Source: Mesorhabditis belari
Taxonomy: Eukaryota > Nematoda > Chromadorea > Rhabditida > Rhabditidae
Assembly (NCBI GenBank): GCA_958450365.1
Contig: CAUEEP010000759.1
Span: 2,605,001 to 2,669,000, forward strand
Length of the DNA stretch: 64,000 nucleotides
Direction of reading: 5' to 3'
Shown: positions 32,901-44,133 of the stretch, one piece after another
Layout: each line of letters starts with the position of its first letter
How positions within the stretch are numbered: the first letter of the stretch is position 1
The notes under the pieces: generated by a model
Seen by the model: only the letters and a program-made list of their open reading frames with translations
What the model was told of the DNA's origin: nothing
The model's database searches: none
Program-made: the position numbers and the translations under genes

Positions 32901-35725
32901 GATATTACTGTTTTTAGGTGCTCTTCCAAGCGACCCTATCATCTCGTATCAATTCTTTTGCTGCATCGCCGACTTCTTCACTCTTCATTCATTGGATGAT
33001 TGGAATGATCTATGTTTTCTACTCGGCCTCATTCGTTTTGTTGCTGAGAGAGGTGAGTGAAATGAAGTAAAATTGTGAACAAAAATTTGTTGACCTTTTG
33101 AATTGAGAAGAGGAAAGAGAAGAAGGAATAGCGGAACAAAATGCACAAGCACAGATCAATCCATCTAATAAAGCTCGTTTTCAGGTGCTTCGACCTGGAG
33201 TTTTATGGTTTATGAGGAATCTCAATGACCCCGAGTTCAATCCAATCATGGAGGTGGGTTTTTTAAAATCTAGCTCGTTTAAAAAAGTTTCTAATCTGAA
33301 TCTCTAATTTTAGATGATCGAATTGCCCGTTTCTCGGCATTTACGACGTCTTGTTGCTTCAACGGTAAATGAATTTCGAATTGGTCAACCTTTTCTCTCC
33401 TTTAGTCATTGTTCTTCATGGCGATTCTGCTGGTCATCTATGTTCCGTTGAGGATCATTCAGGTAGTTTCTAAATGCATATCTTCTAAACGCGTCATAAC
33501 TTTAGAACATTACTCCACAAATCTTGCCTTACAACTTGAGCTTGACTGCCGAGACGCCGTTGAGTGAATTGAGCTTGGAGTTGCTGATTTTACAGGTATT
33601 TGAAAGGTGTTGTTTGAAGAAAAGTTATTTTTTGAAAATTTCAGATTGTTCTACCCGCTCTTCTTGAACAAACGAGCGCGCGAGTTGTGCTGAAGAAATT
33701 TGTTCGGTAAGTCGGAATGTTAAGAGGGGAATGTCGAAACCAAAAGTGAGGCGAATTGTAATTATAGATTTGGAAAAAAAAAATTCGAAATAGAAACTTC
33801 ATTCCAGAGCATGGTGCGTGGTTGTGGGACGAGTGCTGAATTTGGATCAATATCTTTTGTCGGAAAATCATCCACCACAACAGCAGCGACCACCACCACC
33901 ACCCGAACAACAACAACATGGGCCTGATGAGAGGAATCTGATCGACGAACTGGCTGATCTTGGAGAAGATCCAGCTGAAGTGGAACGACAAAGAGAAGTG
34001 GAAAGAGAAGAACGAATAGCGGAACAAAATGCACAAGCACAGATCAATCCACAGATTGACATTGGAGGTAGGGCATTGAAATGGGAGCAAGATTGATGAG
34101 ATAGTGCAAAATTTGACGCTTTTCACCAATATTCTATTTTTAGATGATGACGGCTTAATGGGAAACGGCGGTCTAGCGGCGGAACATCAAGCTCTTTTGC
34201 TTCTCAGGTAATTTTTTCTTGATTAGATCAAAGAGATCAATGTTTTCTTGCAAAGCAAAATATTTTTACGGCTGATATCGTTTAATTTAGCAACCGGATA
34301 ACTTTCTTTAAATCCTAAATTTCTTTTTTTGTTTTGAGAGAACCGATGATATACGAGCCCTACCAACGCCCGTCAGTGTTTCCACTTCGCATCATTGCCC
34401 TATTGGTGGCGCTCTCCGTTTCGGCAACTTTCATCAGCACTCTTTGCTTCATTATACCTGGTAGCTTTCTCTATTATCAAGATGAATATTTATTCCCGTT
34501 ATTTAGTTCTAATTGGTCGTTTCTTTATCTACACGGTTGCTGCAACGAAAAACGTTCATGAGTTGTATGTTTTGACTTTTTAATCTCCAGGCACAGATTA
34601 ATTTTAGGTATACGATCAGCTCGGGATTGTACATTTGTTGGCTGTTCGCGAAGGTGGGCTTGTTTTCATAGATAGTGATAGTTCTCGGAACTTTAGCTTT
34701 TCGGAAAATCTAAACTGATTTGAGTCATAAAATATGTGAACACATATTGTCGTTTTTAGTTCTCAGCAACGTGCATCGAGTGGTTCAATCGTGGCCGTGC
34801 GCAACTCTCCGCACGATTCCACTCGACTCTTCGTTGGGTCGGCCGAATGTTGTTGGTGTTGTTCCCGGCGCTTTTCGTCATCCCATATCTCATCGGTCTC
34901 TCATTTCAACTTGTCGTCGTTGCTCCGTTGCGAGTTGGACTTGATCAGGTGAGAGTTTTATTTTTTTTGATCACTTTTATGCGTTTCATTGTTGACTGTT
35001 TAGACACCAATCTATTTCCCGTGGCAAGAGTGGGCGATGGGCGTGTTACACATGAAGATTTTCGTCGCTGCAGTGATGATGGGACCGGAGTGGTGGATGA
35101 GGGCCGCTTTTGAGCAGGTTTTATGATCAAAATTATCTTTTACAATAGTGACAATTCAGATCTATCAACAAGGCGTCCCGGCGCTAGATGTGCGTTTCAT
35201 TTATCGCGAGGTTTTGATCCCGGTGATCGTTGTTCTTTCAATGCAAATCGCTGCCCCGTATGCGCTTGGACACTTGTTGAACACGTTATTGGGTGGGTTT
35301 TTGGATTTGTGGGGAAATTTCGGGTACTTATCTTGTACGCTTTTATGAAAGTTAAGCTCAAAAACATCTTTACTGAAACATCCTCTTTTGTTGTTCCAGG
35401 AGCATCTCCAGATGAGGCGGTGGTTGTGCTTCGTTTCTCGTACCCATTTTGCCTCTCGGTGATCGGTGTGGCTGTGTTTGTCGTCTGGCAAATTCACAAA
35501 CTGGGAGCCCTCGCTCAACATATCAGGAATGAGAAGTGAGGAATTGGAGGAATATTTTTGAGTTCGAGTATCGGATCTCTTCGATGCGGCTTTCTTAGGT
35601 TTTCTTCAAACTAATCGTCTGTGGCGACTTTCAGATATCTCGTCGGCACTCAACTCGTCAACTACGAGCGACGCACTGAGGAGAAGGCTGCCGAATCGAC
35701 AGCTAGCGGAATGGATCTCATCTAA
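29924..35725 (+). CDS. marc-6: MARCH6 / Doa10-type ER membrane E3 ubiquitin ligase
   Basis: A polytopic ER/inner-nuclear-membrane E3 ligase for ER-associated degradation. The start ([15 protein letters not shown]) is placed ten bases after a TTTCAG acceptor. A RING-CH domain follows an acidic N-terminus: [27 protein letters not shown] and [10 protein letters not shown] give the C4HC3 zinc pattern. Then come [15 protein letters not shown], many membrane segments (for example [20 protein letters not shown]), a cytosolic acidic/Gln-rich loop, [20 protein letters not shown], the conserved [41 protein letters not shown], and a C-terminal [19 protein letters not shown], the conserved C-terminal element of the family. 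About 33 exons. One intron appears to use a GAG acceptor (34336-34338). AATAAA at 36216. Intron 33053-33184 carries a copied piece of a later exon. Confidence 0.93.
30222..30306 (+). repeat. CTAGTTGG short tandem repeat in MARCH6 intron
   Basis: Eight to nine copies of GGCTAGTT / GACTAGTT. Confidence 0.9.
30960..31340 (+). other. G+C-rich insertion in MARCH6 intron
   Basis: A run of TCTGTCCG / TCCGTCCG units (30962-31020) is followed by sequence much richer in G+C than its surroundings (for example around 31200-31310, AAGAGGCGCCCGCGAAG). It sits between two conserved MARCH6 exons. Probably an inserted repeat; I cannot name it. Confidence 0.5.
33113..33163 (+). repeat. Exon fragment copied into a MARCH6 intron
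   Basis: About 50 nt in the intron match the later MARCH6 exon at about 34001-34051 with one mismatch (shared core GCGGAACAAAATGCACAAGC). The source encodes [17 protein letters not shown]. Confidence 0.85.
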
Positions 35726-36583
35726 CCCGTGGTTCGTCTGTGATTCGATCGACTTTTATGGCGATATCATTTCCCGAGTACAGGTCGATTTTCGTTTTGT
35801 TTTTCACCACTTTTTAATCTTATCCAAAAAAAAAGATTTAGTGTTGATTTCTATTTAATCACAAAATATTCTTGTCTCTCTTTCTCTTTCTCTTTCATTT
35901 CTTGTGTTAATTTGTACAAAAGAGGGAGTTCCGTGAGAGATTTATCGATTTTCCTTACATCTTTATCCATCCATTTATCTTCGATTTATCTTCAATTTGA
36001 ATGTTTCTTTCCTCATTTCTCGAATCCGGTGTTGATTTGTGTTGACAGTACTGTGATTTATTTGTGTTTTTGTGCTCCCTTTTTTTTGTGTTATCTATTT
36101 TTTTTTGACAACTAGCCTAGAGCTTTCGTTCATTCGTTCGTTTTTCTCAAATTTCCTTTACATAGTCTTGTCTTGTATGATATATTTGTGTGTCGTGACG
36201 CGAGGATTGACCGAAAATAAAGTTTACAATTTTTCGAGTGAGATTAGTGGGATGATCATGTTTGTACTCGAGAAAATGCCTTGGTGTTTGAAAATGAGCG
36301 GGATTGTTTGAAAGGCTAAGAGTTGGAGTTGGCTAAGAGCGCCAGGTTAAGAGTTGGAGTTGGAGTTGTGTTGCAGTTAATGCGAAAAACGATAAAAGCT
36401 CTTTCGTTTTCTTTTATCACTTTGAGCATCATTTCTTCTCTTTCTCAAAGCTCACATCACTTTTGAAAAGGAGAAATTTCTGCCAAAAAGATTTCTCTCG
36501 AAAATTTTCCACCATTGTCCGCTTTTCTCCCTTTTTCCCTTTTTCCTTTTTTTTTGATAGAAATCTCTGAACTCTTATTGGGA
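35726..36583. other. Intergenic, MARCH6 to unknown membrane protein
   Basis: 858 nt. T-rich 3' flank with CTTTCTCTTT runs, AATAAA at 36216, a GTTGGAGTTGGCTAAGAG-like short repeat (36318-36365), and a pyrimidine-rich stretch before the next start. Confidence 0.5.
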
Positions 36584-39500
36584 ATGTTTTTGAGAATTTT
36601 GAAAATGCTAACTTTTTTACTGTTTTTACTGTTAATCATTTTTAGTCAATCCGTATTTTCGGCAGAAGTGGACAGGTTTAGTGAAATTTTAAATCTTTTG
36701 TTGGATTTTCGTTTGTCTCTAGATTCACCGTAAAGCGCACGTATGATTTGCCGATTTTGAGGGATTTCTCGTCGAAGGGTCGCATCGATCGTGTTTCTGA
36801 ATTCTCGGTGATTCCGTCAGCTTTCCCGACCGAGCATTTCTTTCCGAAAGACATCGTCTTTGCAACGGGAAATGGATTGACGATTTTGGAGGTTTGTAGA
36901 AAGTTGATTTTGATTTGATTCGTTGATTTTGATTAGATTTCTTTCTTTTTGCTTTTGGGTCTTTAGTTGGGTCTTTAGTAGGTCTTCTAGGTCTTCTAGG
37001 TCTTCTAGGTCTTCTAGGTCTTTAGTTGGGTCTTTAGTAGGTCTTCTAGGTCTTCTAGGTCTTCTAGGTCTTCTAGGTCTTTAGTTGGGTCTTTAGTAGG
37101 TCTTCTAGGTCTTCTAGGTCTTCTAGGTCTTCTAGTTGGGTCTTTAGTAGGTCTTCTAGGTCTTCTAGGTCTTCTAGGTCTTCTAGGTCTTTAGTTGGGT
37201 CTTTAGTAGGTCTTCTAGGTCTTCTAGGTCTTCTAGGTCTTCTAGGTCTTCTAGGTCTTCTAGGTCTTCTAGGGTCTTCTAGGTCTTCTAGGTCTTCTAG
37301 TTGGGTCTTTACTAGGTCTTCTAGGTCTTCTAGGTCTTCTAGTTGGTCTTCTAGGTCTTCTAGGTCTTCTAGGTCTTCTAGGTCTTCTAGGTCTTTAGTT
37401 GGGTCTTTAGTAGGTCTTCTAGGTCTTCTAGGTCTTCTAGGTCTTCTAGGTCTTCTAGGTCTTTAGTTGGGTCTTTAGTAGGTCTTCTAGGTCTTCTAGG
37501 TCTTCTAGGTCTTCTAGGTCTTTTGGTTTGGGTCTTTAGTAGGTCTTCTAGGTCTTCTAGGTCTTTAGTTGGGTCTTTAGTAGGTCTTCTAGGTCTCCTG
37601 GTTTTGGGTCTTTAGTAGGTCTTCTAGGTCTTCTAGGTCTTCTAGGTCTTCTAGGTCTTCTAGGTCTTCTAGGTCTTTAGTTGGGTCTTTAGTAGGTCTT
37701 CTAGGTCTTCTAGGTCTTTAGTTGGGTCTTTAGTAGGTCTTCTAGGTCTTCTAGGTCTTTAGTTGGGTCTTTAGTAGGTCTTCTAGGTCTCCTAGGTCTT
37801 TAGTTGGGTCTTTAGTAGGTCTTCTAGGTCTTCTAGGTCTTCTAGGTCTTTAGTTGGGTCTTCTATTGGGTTGGGAAGTTTCCCTTTTTTCTCTCCCCCC
37901 CCCCCGCTGAGTTTTTTTGGAAGACGGTTTTAAATTTGCCCGATTTGATCGTATAAATTTGCCTGATTTGATCGTGTAATAGCTCACTTCAAAGCTAATT
38001 ATCTAGCGGATTGAATGGGAAAAAAAACTGTTTGTCGATTCATCAACTTTCAAAGTTTTTGCTGCACTTTTATTGAGCTTTTACTACTGAACTTTAACCT
38101 ATTCGTTCCTAGGTGTAAACGGATGTGGACTAGAATTTGGGTTAAGTTAAAAAGAGTGGATCCCTTTTTGATATCCCACCATCTCTAACACCCCGACAAC
38201 CCAACTCAACTCCTCCAACGTATTAGAGGGGAGTCCCTGTGAAATGACCAACCTGTACTGCAGTTGCATAGACCCGGAAGATATGTATCTTTATTTACGG
38301 TAGTACAATAAGACGAATAGATTACAAATGAGTCTAAGGGGAAGGGGGGGGACTCCAAAATGAGTCTCACTTGTCCTCCTAGGCAATCCTAAGGACCGCC
38401 CCTTCTCGGCAATAAAAGGGATAAGCACAGGGGAGAACACATTTGCATAAGAATAGACAAATCATTCAATAATAACAATAGTAACTAAAATATCAGTTTG
38501 GCTCGGAGCTCTAAAAACCCCAAATTTCAAAAAAAATTGACTTTATTTGTGGTTTTTGTGCTGGGAAACCTGTGCTGAAATAATATTTTTCGGAATCAGC
38601 TTTAAAAATTATCATAAAATGCAATAAGGTTGTTTTTTTAGGAAATTAAAAAAAAAATAACTTGACCCGGAATCGAACCCTCGACCATTGGATTGCCACA
38701 AAACCTTTCTTTTTTTGATTCTTTTCCAATTGAAACTTTTAGAATAAACACAAAATTATTGTTCTTTCAATAAACACAAAATTATTGTTCTTTCAATTGA
38801 AAAAAGTGAATAAATTTTAGGATAAATTAAAATGTGCCGAAAAAGTGCCGCATTCTGTCTACAGATTGAGTCGTGTGAAACGCGGGAATGCCCCGAAAAG
38901 AGCGCTTATTCTGTCGATTTCCGAGGTTTTTTTTTTTGAAAGAATAACGAAGATTTTGAAAACGTTTCTCAGAAAACGAACACTTTGGTGTATGAAATGC
39001 TTGCTGAATGGTGTCAAGAGGGGAATTCTCGCGAAAAGGCGACAATCTTAGAGAAGTTCGTTTAGAAATAGAGCTAAATAGATGTTGTAAGCGAATTGTT
39101 GTAAGCGAAAATGAATTCGAAACGAAAATAATTCGTTTTCTAAAAGATGCCCACGAGAAAAAGCTAACCTACTTGAGGTAATAGCTTAAAATGAGAATAG
39201 AATCTTTTTTTTTTGTGATTTAAATGTGATTTAAATTAGACAGGGTTACGGTAGCTTTCTTGGAAACTTTTTAGACACTTTAGAAAAGATTTAGATTAAT
39301 AAATGAAATGCAATTTTTCAGCTTCTCCATTTATTTTCTTCCTTCACTCCCAAAACCGATTTCTTTATGTTATGATTATCGAGGAACTGAGGGATTTCAA
39401 GAAGTCATTGAAAAGGTAAATCTTTGTCTTTGTCTTTGTTTTTGTCTTTGTCTTTGTCTTTATCTTTTTCTTTTTCTTTGTCTTTGTCTTTGACTTTGTC

Positions 39501-41481
39501 TTTGTTTAAAAGACTAATCCCCCTGAATCTCTGAATCTCTGAATCTCTGAATCTCTGAATATCTTTAGATCGTTGAGGAAATTGGGGAATTCGATTTGGT
39601 GTTGATCTTTTCAACGGGAGGAATAAAGGTGAAATTTTTTTTGGGAACACACAGTTTTTGGCGCACAGTTTTTTGGCGCACAGTTTTCATCGAGATTCAG
39701 AGAGTTAAAAAGCCTATCAAAAAAGCCTAACTCTGATTCAGATCCGCTACATATCAGCAGCATCGGAAAATGCGTCGAAAGACATCGAGAAACTCGCGAA
39801 AATCTACATGAATCACCATGGGGAGATGGGAAATGAAACGGGAATCGAAATGTGCACAAGTGGGTGCACTTTTTTTTGGTTTTTCGGGGTACTGTAGGTT
39901 TCTAGGGGGTACTGTAGGTATCTAGGAATACTGTAGATATCTAGGGGATACTGTAGGTATCCAGGGGTACTGTAGGTATCTAGGGATACTGTAGGTATCT
40001 AGGGGTACGGTAGGTATCTAGGGATACTGTAGGTATCTGGGGGTACTGTAGGTATCTAGAGATACTGTAGCTGAATCGTAACTGAATCTAGACTGAATCT
40101 ACCATAATCCTTAGAAAAGAGGATACCTTGTTCCTTAGAACAGAATCTATCGTAATTAGCGTACTGTAACCGGCTTAGAAATGAATCTATCGTAATCCTT
40201 AGCATCTGGAGTACTGTAATGTTGACTTGACGAGTATTTAGTGTAGCAGAAAGATGAGTTTCTATCGACTCTACTCGATTAGATGCAATTGCAAGAAAAT
40301 AAAATAGACCCTAAGCTAAATTAGCTCGATATCGCTTTAGATTTCAAAGTACAGTCCTCCCTTTTAGATCCAAAACATGCTTTCTCACCAGAAGTACTCA
40401 AAGAGTTCAAATGGAAAGAAAATGGTTAGCAAATTACAAGCTTTTACGGTAATCCTCTACCATTCAGAGAATCTACATTTATCTTCGTCACTTCTTATTC
40501 AAATCTCTTGTTGTTATGAGGATGGCTTTGGAGGGAAAGGATATCAAGAAAATCGAGAAGCGATTCAAGCTGTTTTAAGGGAAATGTGAGAATTGATGAA
40601 AATTGAGATAAGCCTTTTTTTTTCCTATCAGTTGAGACTGGTGTTCTTTATGCGACAATCTAGTGTGACATCCAGATTGGTGATTTTGGGCTTTAAACAA
40701 TTGGATTGTCGTAGAAAGTATATAAGAAATACGAGGAACCTTTCTGTACACTAATTATCCAAGTGCCTACGTTGCATAAATGCTGATTTTATGATTTCGA
40801 AAATCTAGTGTGACATCCAGATCGACCATTTTCGCCTTTAAACAATCGGATTGCGATAGAAAATATCAAGAAATCTCCGAGAAAGAATATGGCTCAATTA
40901 CCCAAGTGGCTAAGCTGCATAAATGCTGATTTTATGATTTCGAAAATCTAGTGTGACATCCAGATACGCCATTTTAGCCTTTAAACAATTGGATTGTCTT
41001 ACAAAGTACGGCTTAATTACCCAAAAAACTGAAAAAGCGCTCTAGAATCGTTAAATTTGCGCCAATTTTGATGAAAATTTGAGAACTGCGGTTTTTCGAG
41101 ATTGGAAATTCAATTCTGGGGGTTAATTTCATCGGGCTACATCATAGATTTTCGTTTTTACAGATAAAAAAGAGATTTTCAGGTCAAAATCCCTTCAATT
41201 GACATCGGTGGGTGTATTGGAGCTGAATTTCCGATTGCCTTTTCTCATCTTTGCCATCATTTTACTATTCATTGCGCTTTGTGTAAGTTTTTTTTTTTGA
41301 GAAATTAACATAATTTGGCAACATTTGGCAACAAAATTAACATAATTTGGCAATCTTTACAATCTTTACAATGAAGTCATTTTAAAATCCAATTTTTTTT
41401 TTCTTTTTTCAGTTCTGTCGTTTTTCTCTCTCATCGGATCGTCGGGATTTTCGATATACGAAAAATCGTTTTCTTTTGTGA
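36584..41481 (+). CDS. Unrecognised secretory-pathway / type I membrane protein, 354 aa
   Basis: I do not recognise the family. Eleven exons join with consistent phase: 36584-36675, 36723-36891, 38821-38925, 38973-39055, 39322-39415, 39569-39628, 39742-39859, 40368-40424, 40468-40585, 41183-41282 and 41413-41481. Residues 1-27 are a strong signal peptide (LTFLLFLLLIIFSQSVFSA). A lumenal part of about 270 residues follows, with a furin-like site RLSRVKR at about residue 106 and N-glycosylation sequons (NFS, NAS, NET). One C-terminal membrane segment, FRLPFLIFAIILLFIAL, precedes a 23-residue basic tail ending KNRFLL. This layout is that of a processed type I membrane protein. The three exons at 38821-39415 are needed to keep frame across a 2.4-kb intron region filled by a 9-bp satellite; they are supported by phase only. 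Intron 9 (40586-41182) carries satellite A. Confidence 0.7.
36955..37870 (+). repeat. 900-bp satellite of AGGTCTTCT 9-mers with higher-order structure
   Basis: Runs of three to seven AGGTCTTCT units are punctuated about 14 times by GGTCTTTAGTTGGGTCTTTA followed by GTA, giving a higher-order pattern of variable length. It is directly followed by a C-run near 37895-37905. It lies inside an intron of the membrane-protein gene. Confidence 0.95.
37906..38820. other. Unclassified intron sequence
   Basis: Contains a short TTTGATCGTGTAA duplication (37940-37980), a less A+T-rich stretch about 38160-38440 with GGAAGGGGGGGGAC, and a B-box-like GGTTCGATTCC on the minus strand at about 38670. A 29-bp duplication with AATAAACACAAAATTATTG occurs at about 38742-38800. 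No exon seen. Confidence 0.5.
39419..40080 (+). repeat. Intronic short repeats (TCTTTG; CTCTGAAT; TACTGTAGGTATCTAGGG)
   Basis: Three separate intronic tracts: TCTTTG units at 39419-39500, AATCTCTG units at 39525-39562, and about ten copies of an 18-19-bp GGGTACTGTAGGTATCTA unit at 39893-40080. They lie between exons of the membrane-protein gene. Confidence 0.85.
40640..41010 (+). repeat. Satellite A array (about 144-bp monomer)
   Basis: Three monomers in intron 9 of the membrane-protein gene. Each has CTAGTGTGACATCCAGA with TGACATCC starting at 40666, 40811 and 40954, and the flanking words TTATGATTTCGAAAATCTA and TTTAAACAATNGGATTG. The array ends in a non-repeated segment (41035-41130, CTCTAGAATCGT with GGTTTTTCGAGATTGG) that recurs elsewhere in this window. 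Confidence 0.9.
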
Positions 41482-41516
41482 GTTGTAAATGCCTTTTTCT
41501 TTTATGATTTTTTTGG

Positions 41517-42127
41517 GAGTGGGACAAATGCGACCTTTTTTTTTTTGCGCACCCTGACATTTGCGCACCTTTTTTTTTTCCGCACCTTGCCCATTAGCGC
41601 ACCTTTTTTCGCGTTTTAAAGAAAGCTCTAAAAAGCTGATATTAACGAATTTCTATTCGAAATGTTGTTTTTTGTTTTTCTAGGTAATTTTAGGGCGTAG
41701 AATCGAAATTTTGACATATCAGAGCTTGTGAAAACAAACGGACCGAGTTATACAAGAGACAAACCAATTTGAAAGAAAAAACGACAAAATCAAATTACAG
41801 AAAATTACAGTCGATTTTTCTCTTTGTTTAACTCCGTCCGTTTGTTTCCACACGCTCCACAAGCTTCAAATTGGTTCCACAAGCTCTGATATGTCAAAAT
41901 TTCGATTCTACGCCCTAAAATTACCTAGAAAAACAAAAAAAAAAACAACTTTTCGAATAGAAATTGGTTAATATTAGCTTTTTAGAGCTTTTTAAAGCTT
42001 TTTAAAGCTTTTAGAGCTTTTTTAAAACGCGAAAAAAGGTGCGCTAATGGGCAAGGTGCGGAAAAAAAAAGGTGCGCAAATGTCCGGGTGCGCAAAAAAA
42101 AAAACAGTCGCATTTGTCCCACTCCCG
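41517..42127. mobile_element. 610-bp foldback element
   Basis: Begins GGGAGTGGGACAAATGCGAC and ends with the complement (GTCGCATTTGTCCCACTCCC). Arms of about 230-270 bp pair across internal blocks such as GGGCGTAGAATCGAAATTTT and GCCCATTAGCGCACC. It lies just past the stop codon of the membrane-protein gene. Confidence 0.9.
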
Positions 42128-42386
42128 ATTTTTTTTCCACTCAATTTCAATCTGTGACGGGTTTACAAAAGAAGAATTTTTACCCTTTTCCTCAGACATT
42201 TATTCTCGAAAAAAAAAAGCGAAAAGCGAAAAACGAAAAACGAGGCTTTAACCCGGATTGTTTGATGTTGTTTTATGTGCAGAAATCGACCTCAACCGCG
42301 CCTAAAATTACCTTTTTTTTTGTTTTTTTATGACATCTGGCTTTAAAATCATCTTTAGAAGATGATTTTAAAGCCAGATTTTAGAT

Positions 42387-42460
42387 TTTGAGCATTTTTG
42401 AGCATTTTTGAGCATTTTTGAGCATTTTTGAGCATTTTTGAGCATTTTTTTACTCACCAC
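42387..42460 (+). repeat. GAGCATTTTT 10-bp repeat, seven copies
   Basis: Perfect or near-perfect 10-bp tandem repeat in the intergenic space. Confidence 0.95.
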
Positions 42461-42779
42461 TTTCCTCTCAATTCTGCACCAAACGTGTCAAAATCGACCA
42501 AACGCAGAAAAAACCGGCGATAGAACCGGAGAATAACGAGAAAATGGCTAACAATGGCATTTTCTTGTTTTTTTTTGTTTGTTGATTTTTCACTGAAATT
42601 TCGCTAATCGATTTTTTGAAGGAAAACGAGAATTTGATGAAAATTTTTTGAAAAAAAGACGATAATTGAGGCTTTTGATGAGGTGAAAAAAGAAAAGAAT
42701 TGAGGTTTTTTGATAGTTTCGATAGTTTCTAAAGGAAAAGTTGAAATTCTTGAGGAAACGCACATTACCATCGAATTAC

Positions 42780-43140
42780 CCGTATCGAAAAACCCTAGTT
42801 TCCCTAAATTTTCGGCAAAATTGAAGCAATTTTGACGATCTAGAGCAATCTAGAGCGTTTCTTCTTGTTTCTTGGGTAATTAAGCCGTACTTTGTACGAG
42901 AATCGGATTTTTTAAAGGGCAAAATGGTCAAACTGGATGTCACAGTAGATTTTCGAAGTCAGAAAAATGGGCATTTATGCAACGTAGACACTTGGGTAAT
43001 TGAGCCATATTCTTTCCCTGGGATTTCTTCATATTTTGTACGACAATCCAATTGTTTAAAGGCGAAAATGGTCAATCTGGATGTCACACGAGATTTTTGA
43101 AATCATAAAATCGGCATTTATGCATTTTGGGCCATTTTGG
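42780..43140 (-). repeat. Satellite A, inverted copies
   Basis: Two monomers in the opposite orientation to the other A arrays (GGATGTCA starts 42934 and 43079, spacing 145). They are preceded by the inverted form of the terminal segment seen at 41035-41130 (here 42775-42860). Confidence 0.85.
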
Positions 43141-43149
43141 GCAATTAAA

Positions 43150-43895
43150 CCCGGCGACGAGGCGATGAGCCGTGTGCCAGAAGACGCGCGTATACGTGAA
43201 CGCACAAAGAACACCTGTCAGCTGTCTTTTTTACGTTAAAAGCTGAAATTTCAAAGCTAAAAGATAGAAAACTTTAAAAATGGCAATTTCTTGCTTTGTT
43301 TTTCGTATTTTACGTAATCTTTATGGAAATTCGATCAGAAATTAGAGAGAAAAAGGCGAAAAAAGATGGGGAATGACCATGAATGGATGGGGTTTTTTCT
43401 TCAAGAAATGAGGAAATTCCCAGCCCTTTAATTGAATATTTTATGGGAAAGGGAAATAGAGTGGTGTTTAGCTTGTTTCTCAAGAAATTTTGCTTCAAAA
43501 AACTTAAAAAATGACCTTTTTCCATTAGGTGACAGGTGAACTTTGTGTGTTCTTTGTGCGCTGCCGTAAACGCTCGCCTTCTGGCACACCGCTCGAAGAT
43601 TTGGTTTTTTGTGCGCCTTGGTAAACGCTCGCCTTCTGGGACACTGCTTGAAGAGTTCCGTTCTTTGTGTTGTTCCCCCGTAAACGCTCGACTTCTGGGA
43701 ATGATTGCGGGAGATGCCGTTTTTTGTGCGACCCCGTAAACGCTCGCCTTCTGGCACACGACTCACCGCTCGTCCGATTTACCCAAAAAACGGAAAAGTC
43801 CTCTAGAATCGTCAAAATTGAAGCAATTTTGATGAAAATTTTTTGGGAACTAGGGTTTTTTGGGGTGGAGAATTCGATGGGAATTTCCGTTTTAC
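43150..43895. repeat. Composite inverted repeat with four copies of a 54-60-bp unit
   Basis: GTAAACGCTCGCCTTCTGG recurs at about 43566, 43620, 43680 and 43735. An inverted, diverged copy of its edge lies at about 43160-43230 (GTGCCAGAAGACGCG, then GCACAAAGAACACCTGTC, complementary to 43528-43560). The right side continues into CTCTAGAATCGTCAAAATTG, the same terminal segment as at 41035 and (inverted) 42775. The open frames here are repeat artefacts. Confidence 0.75.
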
Positions 43896-44133
43896 AAGAT
43901 TTTAAGCCTTTTTTCTTGAGAAATTGACCGATTCATTTACCCAACTGAGCAAAAGTAGTAGAAATGCGCTAGAGAAATAGATAAAGCTAGAGAAAAGCGA
44001 TTCCAGATTGATCTCACATCTCAATCTTTCGCAAATAATGCCAAGAGTTCTTGGAATAACTCTAATAAGAGCGCATGTCCGCGATTTTATGCTACACCTC
44101 AATTAGAATTTCCATTTTTAGAGAAAATTGAAG

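Noticed and set aside
36955..37870. Possible CRISPR-like array
   Set aside because: The units are contiguous 9-mers without unique spacers, and the genome is eukaryotic.
38650..38695. tRNA T-arm-like GGTTCGATTCC on the minus strand
   Set aside because: Only two base pairs of the T stem and no A box at the right distance.
43310..43815. Three overlapping minus-strand frames of 96-149 codons with RRRAFT-like repeats
   Set aside because: They follow the 54-60-bp tandem repeat in all three frames and match no family.
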